Of a stretch of DNA of 64,000 nucleotides, positions 15,864 through 24,538 are shown one piece after another. Numbering within the stretch: the stretch's first letter is position 1; every line of letters begins with the position of its first letter. A model generated the notes under the pieces. It worked only from the letters and a program-made list of their open reading frames with translations, ran no database searches and was not told the origin of the DNA. Position numbers and translations under genes: made by a program. This DNA comes from Streptomyces sp. NBC_01723 (GTDB taxonomy: Bacteria; Actinomycetota; Actinomycetes; Streptomycetales; Streptomycetaceae), in assembly GCF_036246005.1 (NCBI RefSeq), contig NZ_CP109171.1, positions 3,026,001 to 3,090,000 of the forward strand, given 5' to 3'.

Positions 15864-18182
15864 TCAGGTCGCCGTGACCACCGCGGCCTGGGGCCGGATC
15901 GGGAGCCGGTTCACCGGGCGGCCCGTGGCCGCCCGTACGGCGGAGGCGACGGCGGCCGGAGAGGCCACCACCGGCACCGCGCTGACCGCCTTCGCGCCGA
16001 AGGGGGCGACCACGTCGCGCTCCTCGACTAGCTTCACGATCCGGATGTCCGGGGCGTCCAGCGCGGTCGGCAGGGCGTAGCCCGTCAGGTCGGGGTGCCG
16101 GATCAGGCCGCGCGGGGTGCGGAGGTTCTCCGTGAGCGCGATGCCGACGCCCTGCGTGACGCCCGCCTCGATCCGGGCGGTCAGCTGGGCCGGGTTGAGC
16201 ACCCGGCCGACGTCCTGTGCGACGGCCAGCTCCACGACCCGTACCGAGCCGATCTCGATGTCGACGTCGACCACCGCGCGGATCGCGCAGAAGGCCATGC
16301 CGACGAAGGCGTCGCCCTGGCCGGTCTCGTCCAGCGGTTCGGTCGGGTGCGGGCGGCACTGGGCGGTGGCCCACAGTTCCTTGCCGTCCAGCGCCTCGGC
16401 GACCGTGGTCGACAGCACGCCGTCGTACGAGGTGATCTTGCCGTCGGCGATCTGGAGCAGCTCGGTCGACATCCCGAACTGGTGCGCCAGGGGCTGGAGG
16501 AGCTGGGTGCGGACCATCTTGGCCGCCCGTTCCACCGCGCCGCCCGACACCCAGGTGTGGCGGCCGCGGCAGCCCGCGCCGGCCGGGGGCTGGTCGGTGT
16601 CGACCGGCGCCACCTGCACGTCGTCGACTCCGAGGGTGTCCTGCACGATCTGCCGGGCGAGGGTGGTGAAGCCCTGGCCGGTCTCGACCGCCGCGCACAG
16701 CACCGTCGCCACGCCGTCCTGGACCTTCACGGTGGCGGTGGAGACCTCGTCCGCGCCCTCGGCGCCGAGCATGTGCACCATGCCGATGCCGTAGCCCACG
16801 CCCCGGCGCACCGCGCCCGGTTCGCCCGCGCCCTCGGGGCCGCCGGGCAGCAGCCACTCGTCCTCGGGCGTGTCCTTGGGCAGGGCGGGCAGCGGGAAGT
16901 CGCGTACGGCCTGGAGGAGTTCGGCGACCGGGGCGGGGCAGGTGACGGACTGGCCGGTAGGGAGCACGTCCCCGGTGGCCAGTACGTTGCGCAGCCGCAC
17001 CTCGGCCGGGTCCAGGCCGAGCTTCTTGGCGATCTTGTCCATCTGCGCCTCGTAGGCGGCGCAGACCTGCATGGCGCCCTCGCCGCGCACGTGGCCGGAG
17101 GGCGGGTTGTTGGTGCGTACGGCCCAGCCCTCGATGAAGGCGTTCGGGACGACGTACGGCCCGCAGGCGAAGGCGACCGCGGCGGCCAGGGCGTCCGACG
17201 AGGTGTCGGCGTAGGCGCCCGCGTCGAGCAGGATCTGCGCCTCGACCTTCACCACCCGGCCCTCGGCGTCGGCGTGGTGGCGGTAGCGCAGGAGGGTGGG
17301 GTGCCGGTGGGCGTGGCCGAGGAAGGACTCCTCGCGCGTGGCGGTGAGTTTCACCGGGCAGCCGGTCTTCAGCGCGAGCAGGCCGAGGGGCAGTTGGAAG
17401 CCCTGGTCCTCGCGGTCGGCGGTGGCGCCGGGCACCCCTGTGACGACGATCTTCACCTGTTCGGGCGTCAGGCCGTAGCACTCGGCGGCCGCGTCCCGGT
17501 CGCCGTGCGGGTCGGTGGAGGCCAGGTACAGCTCCACGCCGCCGTCGGGGCGCGGTACGGCCAGGCCCGCCTCGGCTCCTATCGGCGCCGGGTCCTGGCG
17601 GCCGATGCGGTAGAGGCCCTCGACGACGATCTCGCCGGCCGCGTCCGGGTCGCCGTGGCGCAGCGGGATGTGCCGGATGAGGTTGCCGTCGGGGTGCAGC
17701 GGCTCGGCCTCGAAGGCCTGCTCGGGGTCGATCACCGGGTCGAGCACCTCGTACTCGACGATGACGGCGGCGGCGGCCATCCGCGCGGTGTCGGGGTGGT
17801 CGGCGGCGACGGCGGCGAGGGGCTCGCCGTGGTGGCGTACCACCTCGGAGGCGAAGACCGGGCGGTCGGCCCGGCCGCGTCCGTGCAGCACGGCGCCGGG
17901 CACGTCCTCGTGGGTGACGACCGCACGGACGCCGGGCATCTCCCGCGCGTGGGTGGTGTCGATGGACACGATGCGCGCGTGCGGGTGCGGTGAGCGCAGT
18001 ACGGCCGCCCACAGCAGGCCCTCGGCCCACAGGTCGGCGGCGTACGGGAAGGTGCCCTCCGTCTTGGCGCGGGCGTCGGCGGGCGGCAGGGACACGCCGA
18101 GGCCGTGCGGGATCGGCTCGGCGACGGGGGGCGCCGCCTCGGCGGGTCCCGCGGCCTCCGCAGTCGCGGTGTCGTTGCTCAC
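15864..18182 (-). CDS. Xanthine dehydrogenase family, molybdopterin-binding large subunit
   Basis: 772 residues. Two domains are visible: the aldehyde oxidase/xanthine dehydrogenase a/b hammerhead domain (about 35-145; AEGLLWAAVLRSPHPHARI) and the molybdopterin-binding domain covering the rest (PSGHVRGEGAMQV, AAVETGQGFTTLARQIVQ, AGCRGRHTWVSGG). It would bind Mo-MPT-cytosine or -guanine dinucleotide and carry the hydroxylation site for a purine or aldehyde. The ATG overlaps the stop of the iron-sulfur subunit gene by 4 bases. The FAD, FeS, Mo order downstream of one upstream region indicates a three-gene operon. Substrate cannot be fixed from sequence; xanthine or hypoxanthine is the default guess. 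Confidence 0.92.
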   Translation of the reverse strand: MSNDTATAEAAGPAEAAPPVAEPIPHGLGVSLPPADARAKTEGTFPYAADLWAEGLLWAAVLRSPHPHARIVSIDTTHAREMPGVRAVVTHEDVPGAVLHGRGRADRPVFASEVVRHHGEPLAAVAADHPDTARMAAAAVIVEYEVLDPVIDPEQAFEAEPLHPDGNLIRHIPLRHGDPDAAGEIVVEGLYRIGRQDPAPIGAEAGLAVPRPDGGVELYLASTDPHGDRDAAAECYGLTPEQVKIVVTGVPGATADREDQGFQLPLGLLALKTGCPVKLTATREESFLGHAHRHPTLLRYRHHADAEGRVVKVEAQILLDAGAYADTSSDALAAAVAFACGPYVVPNAFIEGWAVRTNNPPSGHVRGEGAMQVCAAYEAQMDKIAKKLGLDPAEVRLRNVLATGDVLPTGQSVTCPAPVAELLQAVRDFPLPALPKDTPEDEWLLPGGPEGAGEPGAVRRGVGYGIGMVHMLGAEGADEVSTATVKVQDGVATVLCAAVETGQGFTTLARQIVQDTLGVDDVQVAPVDTDQPPAGAGCRGRHTWVSGGAVERAAKMVRTQLLQPLAHQFGMSTELLQIADGKITSYDGVLSTTVAEALDGKELWATAQCRPHPTEPLDETGQGDAFVGMAFCAIRAVVDVDIEIGSVRVVELAVAQDVGRVLNPAQLTARIEAGVTQGVGIALTENLRTPRGLIRHPDLTGYALPTALDAPDIRIVKLVEERDVVAPFGAKAVSAVPVVASPAAVASAVRAATGRPVNRLPIRPQAAVVTAT

Positions 18183-19945
18183 GCGTGGCCTCCGTCCTGG
18201 CCGTGGTCACCGAAGGGCCGGTCGTGGGGTCCCGCTGCCGGGTCCGGCGCGCCGGGCGGTGGCTGGGGTTCGAAGGCCGACGCGTTGACGCCGCCCGCGC
18301 CCGGGCCGGCCTGGTGCGGGATGCGGGGCTCGTCGCCCTCCGCGCCGGTGTGCGCGTCGGCGCCGGCGTGTGCCTCGCGTTCGGCGACGACCTCCTGGAC
18401 CGCCTCCAGGACGCCGCGGTACCCGGAGCAGCGGCACAGGTTGCCGCACAGGGCCTGGCGGGCCTCCAGGTCGGTCGGCGCCGGGTTGCCCTCCAGGAGG
18501 TTGTGCACGGTCATCGCCATGCCGGGCACGCAGAAGCCGCACTGCACGGCGCCCCGCCGGGCGAGCGCCCGCTGCACGTCCGACGGCTGTCCGTCGGCGG
18601 CCAGGCCCTCGACGGTGCGCACCTCGCTGCCGGCCGCGGTCACGGACGGGACCAGGCAGGAGGCGACGAGACGTCCGTCGACCTGCACGTTGCAGGCGCC
18701 GCACTCGCCCTGCGAGCAGCCGTCCTTGGCGCCCGCGAGGCCGAGCCGCTCCCGCAGCACGTAGAGCAGCGACTCGCCGATCCAGGCGTCGGTGACGGGC
18801 CGGTCGGCGCCGTTGACCCGCAGCACGTACGAGGCGAGGGGGTGCTCGTCGTGCGCGGCGGCCGGGGCGCGTTCGTCGGCCGCGGGCGGGGCGGCCCGTA
18901 CGTCGGTGTGCACGTCGGCGGGCGTGTCGCTCGCGGCCTCGGCCGGGTCGGCTCCGTCGGCCGGTTCGGTCCGGTCGCCGGTCGCGGCGGCCATGCCCGT
19001 CACGGGCTCCTCCGCGGCCTCCGGGACGGATTCCGCGGTCACGCCCTCCGCGGGGCCCTCCGAGCGCCCGGCGGGGCCCTCAGGGGCCTCCTCGGCACCA
19101 CGGGGACCGCCGGTCGCCGTGGCTTCGGCCGCCGGTGCCACGGGGTCGGTCTCCGCGGCGGGTTCGGCGGGTGCCTGGGCGTACGGATCGGCCGGGTGCC
19201 GGGGCGGGCGCGACGTGCTGGACGTCAGCTGCTCGCCGGCGCCGGGGCCGCCCTCCGCCGGGTCGTCGCCCCACGGCTGCCCGGTGGGCTGGGTCGCCCA
19301 GGGCGCGGTGGCGCCGCCCGGCAGGGTGGCCGGAGCGCCGGTGCCCCACTGCTCGGCCAGGGACGAGGTGGTGAACTCGCCCGATTCGTCCGGAAGGTCA
19401 CCGTCGGCGACGGGGATGGACCACTGTCCGGTCACGTCCTGGCCGGACCCCGGCTGCGCGTCCTCGGGGGGCGCGGCCTCGGAGAAGTCCCACTGGCCGG
19501 TGGCGCCGGGCCGGTAGGTGAACCGTTCACCGTCGCCCTGCCCGGCGTTCGCGTCGTAGGGCGCGGCGCCGCCGTAGGGGTCGTGCGGCGGCGGATAGTC
19601 GGCGTGGCCCTGCTGAGCGGCGTGCTCCTGTCCGGTGTCCGGCAGCTGCCACTGGGTGCCGTCCACGGGGGCGGACGGCATGGTCCAGGAGCCGGTGGCG
19701 GCCGGGTCGGTGCCGGTGGCGGGCGCGACCGTGATCTGCGGCGGCACGTAGCCGTGTCCGGGTGCGGCGAGCGGGCTGTCCGAGGAGGCGAAGAGCGCGT
19801 CCACGCCGCCCTCGGGAAGCTTCACGAAGGCGGTGGCGCCGTCGTCGTAGTCGCCCTGGGGCAGCGGGTCCCAGCGGCCGCCGCTCGGGGGCGCGCCCTC
19901 TCCGTGCCGGTCGTCGTACCGGTCGCCGTGCTGGTCGTCGGTCAC
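18179..19945 (-). CDS. Xanthine dehydrogenase family 2Fe-2S subunit with ~390-residue disordered N-terminal extension
   Basis: 588 residues from GTG 19945, whose GTGA overlaps the end of the FAD-subunit gene. Only the last ~200 residues are the expected subunit: a plant-type ferredoxin domain (GCSQGECGACNVQVDG) and a [2Fe-2S]-binding four-helix domain (CGFCVPGM, CGNLCRCSGY). The first ~390 residues are Pro/Gly/Ala/Glu-rich and lack predicted structure. They contain recurring Trp motifs (GSWTMP, TQWQLP, GQWDF, GQWSIP, EQWGTG). A normal subunit is 160-200 residues. The frame remains open upstream inside the FAD gene, so the true start is set by the overlap. A long linker after the cluster domain is also Gly/Pro-rich. 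Confidence 0.88.
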   Translation of the reverse strand: MTDDQHGDRYDDRHGEGAPPSGGRWDPLPQGDYDDGATAFVKLPEGGVDALFASSDSPLAAPGHGYVPPQITVAPATGTDPAATGSWTMPSAPVDGTQWQLPDTGQEHAAQQGHADYPPPHDPYGGAAPYDANAGQGDGERFTYRPGATGQWDFSEAAPPEDAQPGSGQDVTGQWSIPVADGDLPDESGEFTTSSLAEQWGTGAPATLPGGATAPWATQPTGQPWGDDPAEGGPGAGEQLTSSTSRPPRHPADPYAQAPAEPAAETDPVAPAAEATATGGPRGAEEAPEGPAGRSEGPAEGVTAESVPEAAEEPVTGMAAATGDRTEPADGADPAEAASDTPADVHTDVRAAPPAADERAPAAAHDEHPLASYVLRVNGADRPVTDAWIGESLLYVLRERLGLAGAKDGCSQGECGACNVQVDGRLVASCLVPSVTAAGSEVRTVEGLAADGQPSDVQRALARRGAVQCGFCVPGMAMTVHNLLEGNPAPTDLEARQALCGNLCRCSGYRGVLEAVQEVVAEREAHAGADAHTGAEGDEPRIPHQAGPGAGGVNASAFEPQPPPGAPDPAAGPHDRPFGDHGQDGGHA

Positions 19946-20835
19946 GACAGCGCCCTCCCCAGTGCTCGTCGGGCCAGCGCGGCGACGGTGCGCCGCAGGT
20001 GCAGTACGGCGGGCGGGAGCTGCGCCACGGAGCCGTCCTCGGCGGGGGCCGCGTCGGGGATGCAGGCGGCGGCGACGTACTCGCCGAAGCCGTGCAGCGC
20101 CTCCGGGACGATCGCGCGGCCGTTGTCCCAGTCGATGAGCGAGGCCACCCACTGCTCGGCCTCCAGGGGCCGCAGCGGCATCGGCGCGATGGCGCCCACG
20201 GCGCAGCGCACCCCGCGCCGGGCGGGGTCGAGGACCAGCGCGACGGAGGCCGTCGCGCGGCCCGGACCGGTGCGGCCGGTGGCCTTCAGGAAGACCTGCG
20301 GCGCGTGCAGCAGCGGCATGCGCACGTAGCCGATCAGCTCGCCCGCGCGGAGCATCTCCATGCCGGCCAGCAGGTGCGAGACCGGCATCTCCCGGCGGGC
20401 GCCGTCCGGGCCGGCGATGATCAGCGTCGCCTCCAGGGCGGCCAGCACCGGCAGCGCGTCCCCGGTGGGGGCGGCCGAGGCGATGTTTCCGCCCAGGGTG
20501 CCGGCGTTGCGGATCTGCGGCGGTCCGGCCGCCCGCGCGGCGGCGGCGAGCGCCGGGATGAGCGCGGCGAAGTCGGGGCGGCCCATGCGGGCGTGCGTGA
20601 GGCCCGCGCCGAGCAGCGCGTGGCCGTCCTGGTACTGCCAGCCGCGGATCTCGCTGATCCGGCCGAGGCCCACCAGCGCGGCGGGCCTGAGCTGGCCGGA
20701 GTTGACCGCGGCCATCAGGTCGGTGCCGCCCGCGACGGGGACGGCGGCGGGCATGGCGGCCAGCGCCGCCACGGCCTCGTCCAGAGTCGTGGGCAGCGTG
20801 ACGGCCTGCGCCGCCTGCGGTGCGTGCGTGGTCAA
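19942..20835 (-). CDS. Xanthine dehydrogenase family FAD-binding subunit
   Basis: 297 residues, the usual size for this subunit. The TTG at 20835 (reading TTHAPQAAQ) is preferred because AAGGGG lies about 11 bases upstream and it gives a family-typical start; the open frame further upstream has no such signal. It is a PCMH-type FAD domain (PVAGGTDLMAAVNSGQLRP, QIRNAGTLGGNIASAAPTGDALP). It passes electrons from the 2Fe-2S subunit to NAD or another acceptor. First gene of the three-gene operon, with a 241-bp upstream region that must carry the operon promoter. Confidence 0.9.
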   Translation of the reverse strand: MTTHAPQAAQAVTLPTTLDEAVAALAAMPAAVPVAGGTDLMAAVNSGQLRPAALVGLGRISEIRGWQYQDGHALLGAGLTHARMGRPDFAALIPALAAAARAAGPPQIRNAGTLGGNIASAAPTGDALPVLAALEATLIIAGPDGARREMPVSHLLAGMEMLRAGELIGYVRMPLLHAPQVFLKATGRTGPGRATASVALVLDPARRGVRCAVGAIAPMPLRPLEAEQWVASLIDWDNGRAIVPEALHGFGEYVAAACIPDAAPAEDGSVAQLPPAVLHLRRTVAALARRALGRALS

Positions 20836-21076
20836 ACCGACTGCCCCTTCCCGCTGTCCCACCTGGTCCCGCCCATGTGGCCGTACGGTACGACCTGACA
20901 GGGCGGACGTGGCAACTCTGGCACATCTTTGCAGGGCCCGAACGCAGGGGTCCGCTAGGAGGCATTCGCCCGACTCGTCCACAAGTCGGGCGGTTTACCT
21001 AGGGATCTCCGGCGATCGGAACTACGCGCGATGCGTGCGAGTTGCCACTCTCAGGTGGCGTTCAGGGGCTTTCTCC

Positions 21077-22690
21077 TTACTTGTTCGGCGGTGGCCCGTC
21101 GAGGGGCCGGCCGAGCACGCCGGGCCGCCGCTGCCAGGGCAGCGGACCGCCGGGCGGCCGGTATCCGACGCCCAGGGCGTCAAGTCGCCGGTAGTGGGCG
21201 GCCATCCGCTCCTCGAAGGCGTCGAAGTCCCGGTCGGCCGGTTCGGGCAGGGCGCTCCAGGCCACCTCGGCGAACGCGGCCAGCCTCGGGAAGGTCTGGT
21301 AGTCGACGCGTACCTGGTTCTCCATCACCTCGGTCCACACGTTCGCCTGGGTGCCGATCACATGTCCGGACTCGTCCGGTGTCAGTTCCGCGGGAACCGG
21401 CTCGAACCGGTAGACGTCCTCCAGGGTGCGCACGAAGCCGATCGGCACCGGCTCGTCCTCACCCGCGTGCTGCCGGTGGTCCAGGTACACCTGCTGCTCG
21501 GGGCACATCACCACGTCGTGTCCCGCGCGTGCGGCGGCCATCCCGCCCGCGTACCCGCGCCAGGAGGCCACGGCCGCGCCCTTGGCGAGTCCGCCCTCCA
21601 GGATCTCGTCCCAGCCGATGAGCCGGCGTCCGCGTTCGCTCAGCCAGGTGTCGAAGTGCTGGATGAACCAGGCCTGGAGTTCGTCCTCGTCGGCGAGGGC
21701 GAGTTCCTCGATGCGGGCCTGCGCGGTGGCCGAGCGCCGCCACTGCTCCTTGGGGCATTCGTCGCCGCCGATGTGGATGAACTCCGAGGGGAAAAGCTCC
21801 AGGAGTTCCTCGAACACGCCCTCGTAGAAGCGCAGTGTGTTCTCGGTGGGGGCGAGTACGTTCGGCGAGACGCCCCAGGTGTCCCAGACGGAGAGGGCGG
21901 TGGTGTCGATCACATCGGTGTTGCCGAGTTCCGGATACGCGGCGATGGCGGCCTGCGAGTGTCCCGGTACGTCGATTTCGGGGACGACGGTGATGTGCCG
22001 TTCGGCGGCGTAGGCGACGATCTCCCGGATGTCCTCCTGGGTGTAGTAGCCGCCGTGGGGTTTGTCCTCCCACAACGGCGAGGCACGGTGGCCGTATTTG
22101 GTGCGTGCCCGCCAGGAGCCGGTCTCGGTGAGCTTCGGGTGCCGCCTGATCTCGACGCGCCAGCCCTGATCGTCCGTCAGGTGGAAGTGCAGGACGTTGA
22201 GTTTGTGGGCGGCCATCAGGTCCAGGTAGCGCAGGACGCCGTCCTTCGGCATGAAGTGCCGGGCGACGTCCAGCATCAGCCCGCGCCAGCGGAAGCGGGG
22301 TGCGTCCTCGATGCGGACCGCCGGCAGCCGCCACCGGCGGTCGGGCAGCGGCGCGCGCCGGAAGGCGTCCGGGCCGAGCAGCTGCCGCAGCGTCTGGGCG
22401 CCCCAGAAGAGGCCGGCCGGACCGCCGCCGGTCAGCCGCACGCCGGCCGGTGCGACGTCGAGGCGGTAGCCCTCGTCGGGCAGTGCGGCGTCGAGGCACA
22501 GGCGGACCACGCCGTCGTCCCCCGTGCCGGGGGCCAGCGGCAGGCCGGTGGCCGCGCCCAGCGTGGCGCGCAGCCACCGCTCGGTGGACCCGGTGCCCTC
22601 GTCCGCCACCACCCTGGTGTCCGGACCGAGGGCGAAGAAGCCGCCCTCGCCGGACGTCACTTGCACGGGCTGGGGAATCACGTCCGTCAC
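21077..22690 (-). CDS. Beta-N-acetylhexosaminidase, GH20, predicted cytoplasmic
   Basis: 537 residues from GTG 22690. An N-terminal GH20b domain (about 1-130) precedes the catalytic TIM barrel. The signature HIGGDECPKEQW puts the Asp-Glu catalytic pair at 310-311; HFHLTDDQGWRVE and VVPEIDVPGH complete the active site. No signal peptide is visible, so it should act inside the cell on imported oligosaccharides, releasing GlcNAc from chitobiose-like sugars. Its start lies one base after the permease stop (TGACGTG), implying coupled translation. The gene order matches the dasABC-dasD type arrangement, but no DasR gene is adjacent. Confidence 0.92.
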   Translation of the reverse strand: MTDVIPQPVQVTSGEGGFFALGPDTRVVADEGTGSTERWLRATLGAATGLPLAPGTGDDGVVRLCLDAALPDEGYRLDVAPAGVRLTGGGPAGLFWGAQTLRQLLGPDAFRRAPLPDRRWRLPAVRIEDAPRFRWRGLMLDVARHFMPKDGVLRYLDLMAAHKLNVLHFHLTDDQGWRVEIRRHPKLTETGSWRARTKYGHRASPLWEDKPHGGYYTQEDIREIVAYAAERHITVVPEIDVPGHSQAAIAAYPELGNTDVIDTTALSVWDTWGVSPNVLAPTENTLRFYEGVFEELLELFPSEFIHIGGDECPKEQWRRSATAQARIEELALADEDELQAWFIQHFDTWLSERGRRLIGWDEILEGGLAKGAAVASWRGYAGGMAAARAGHDVVMCPEQQVYLDHRQHAGEDEPVPIGFVRTLEDVYRFEPVPAELTPDESGHVIGTQANVWTEVMENQVRVDYQTFPRLAAFAEVAWSALPEPADRDFDAFEERMAAHYRRLDALGVGYRPPGGPLPWQRRPGVLGRPLDGPPPNK

Positions 22691-22691
22691 G

Positions 22692-23549
22692 TCAGTCCTT
22701 TACCGCTCCGCCGAGGCCGGAGACGAGTCGTCGTTGCACGAGTACGAAGAAGACCAGCACCGGAATCGTCATCACCGTGGACGCGGCCATGACGCCGCCC
22801 CAGTCGGGATCGTCCGGCTTGTAGAAGACCAGCAGTGCCATCGGCAGCGTCGACTGCGAGGTGTCGCTGATGATGAACGACTTGGCGAACAGGAAGTCGT
22901 TCCAGGTCGAGATGAAGGAGAAGACGCTGGTCGCCACCAGTCCCGGGAAGACCAGCGGGAAAAGGATCTGCCAGAGGAATCTCGACCGGCTCGCCCCGTC
23001 CATGTAGGCGGCCTCCTCCAGGGCCTCCGGCACGGCTTTCACAAAGCCCCGCAGCATCCAGATCGCGAAGGGCAGCGAGAAGGCGATGTGGGGCAGGATC
23101 AGCGACCCCAGGGTGTTCAGCTGACCGGCGTCCCGCATGAGGAAGAACAGCGGGATCGTGAGCGCCTCCACGGGCACCATCTGGGCCACCAGGAACATGA
23201 TCAGCAGGGTGGTCCGGAAACGGAACCGGAATCGCGTCACCGCCGTCGCCGCGAGGAACGCGATCAGCGCCGAGGCGATCACGACGGTGCCCGCCACGAG
23301 CAGACTGTTGAGAAAGTAACGACCGAATTCCTGCTGCCCGAAGACCCGCCGGAAGGAGTCCAGCGTAGGCGTCAGCGTCCACGGCCGCGGCTCGGTCGAC
23401 TCGATCTCACCGGCCGGTTTGAAGGCGCTGAGCACCATCCAGTACAGCGGGAAGGCCACCACGACCGCGATCAGCAGCGCCGACGCCTCGGCCGCCAGCC
23501 GCCACGGACGGCGCACGCGCGCGCGTGGAAGGCGCAGTGGAAGATTCAC
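22692..23549 (-). CDS. Sugar ABC transporter permease (MalG type)
   Basis: 285 residues; GTG 23549 overlaps the previous permease stop (GTGA). Six membrane helices are expected. The EAA loop that contacts the ATPase reads EALEEAAYMDGASRSRFLWQ (about residues 193-212). This is the second permease of a CUT1 carbohydrate importer; no ATPase is encoded in the operon, so it probably uses the shared MsiK ATPase, as CUT1 systems in Streptomyces commonly do. An open frame extends far upstream but is a shadow of the neighbouring gene. Confidence 0.92.
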   Translation of the reverse strand: MNLPLRLPRARVRRPWRLAAEASALLIAVVVAFPLYWMVLSAFKPAGEIESTEPRPWTLTPTLDSFRRVFGQQEFGRYFLNSLLVAGTVVIASALIAFLAATAVTRFRFRFRTTLLIMFLVAQMVPVEALTIPLFFLMRDAGQLNTLGSLILPHIAFSLPFAIWMLRGFVKAVPEALEEAAYMDGASRSRFLWQILFPLVFPGLVATSVFSFISTWNDFLFAKSFIISDTSQSTLPMALLVFYKPDDPDWGGVMAASTVMTIPVLVFFVLVQRRLVSGLGGAVKD

Positions 23550-24538
23550 AGTTCCTCCCCCTGGCGGCGCAGCAGCCGCAGGTAGACCAGCGTCACGGCG
23601 AGCAGGATCAGCAGCATCACGACGCCGATCGCCGAGCCGAGGCTGTACTGCGAGGACGCGAACGCCTTCTGGTAGGCGTAGACGTTGAGGACGAGGTTCT
23701 GGCCGGCGATGCCGCCGCCGTTCGTCATGACGTAGATCTGGGTGAAGACCTTGAAGTCCCAGATGACCGACTGGATGGTGACGACCACCAGGATCGGCCG
23801 GAGCATCGGCGCCAGCACCGAGCGCCAGATCCGCCACTGGGAGGCACCGTCCAGCGCGGCCGCCTCCAGCACCTCCGCGGGCACGGCCCGGATCCCGGCG
23901 TAGACGGTCACCATGACGAACGGGAAGGAGCACCAGACCACTTCGAGCAGGACGAGCAGGAAGGCGCTGTAGCGCCCGTACGTCCAGGAGTGGTCGCCGA
24001 GCCCGAGCATCCGGTTGACCGGCCCGAAGTCCGGGTCGAACAGCAGCAGCCACACCGTGGACCCGGTCACCGCCGGGGTCGCCCACGCGCCGAGGGCGGC
24101 CAGCATCAGCACGAGCCGCGGCACGGCCCGCACCCGCGTGAGCAGCACGGCCAGCGCACACCCCACGGCCAGCGTGGAGACCACGCAGGCGGCGGCGAAC
24201 ACGACGGTGGCGAGCAGCACCCGCCAGAACTCCCCGTCCCCGAACAGCTCCGCGTAGTTCCCGAACCCCCGGAAGGTCGTCGGCTCCCCACCGGACACCT
24301 GGGCCTGCGTGTACTCCAGGAAGGAGATCAGCCCGAGCTGGTAGACGGGGTAGACGAGCAGCCCGCCGAGGACGACGAGCGCGGGGGCGAGATACAACCA
24401 GGGGGTACGGGCAGCGCCCCGAAAGGGGCGCGGGGCCGTGTGGGACTTGCGGCTGCCGCCGCGTGGGCGCGACAAGCCACGACGCTCCCGCACCCGCCCT
24501 GGAACCGCACCCCCCGAGCCAGTAGGCGCCACACTCAT
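23546..24538 (-). CDS. Sugar ABC transporter permease (MalF type) with repeat-derived N-terminal tail
   Basis: 330 residues from ATG 24538, overlapping the binding-protein stop (ATGA). Six membrane helices follow an unusual basic tail of about 45 residues. EAA loop: EVLEAAALDGASQWRIWRS (about 215-233). Residues ~14-42 are encoded by a dispersed Streptomyces repeat (see 24414-24499), so the tail is not family-conserved. Partner of the MalG-type permease and the lipoprotein in the same operon. Confidence 0.9.
   Translation of the reverse strand: MSVAPTGSGGAVPGRVRERRGLSRPRGGSRKSHTAPRPFRGAARTPWLYLAPALVVLGGLLVYPVYQLGLISFLEYTQAQVSGGEPTTFRGFGNYAELFGDGEFWRVLLATVVFAAACVVSTLAVGCALAVLLTRVRAVPRLVLMLAALGAWATPAVTGSTVWLLLFDPDFGPVNRMLGLGDHSWTYGRYSAFLLVLLEVVWCSFPFVMVTVYAGIRAVPAEVLEAAALDGASQWRIWRSVLAPMLRPILVVVTIQSVIWDFKVFTQIYVMTNGGGIAGQNLVLNVYAYQKAFASSQYSLGSAIGVVMLLILLAVTLVYLRLLRRQGEEL
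24414..24499. repeat. Dispersed GC-rich repeat element, copy A (inside permease gene)
   Basis: A hairpin-forming module (GCGCCCC GAAA GGGGCGC, 24414-24431, then GGGG) and a second module GCGCGACAAGCCACGACG (24467-24484) followed by CCGCACCCGCCC. The same two modules recur at 28579-28637 with a shorter spacer. I recognise the sequence as a common intergenic repeat in Streptomyces genomes; here it is read in frame as protein. Confidence 0.75.
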
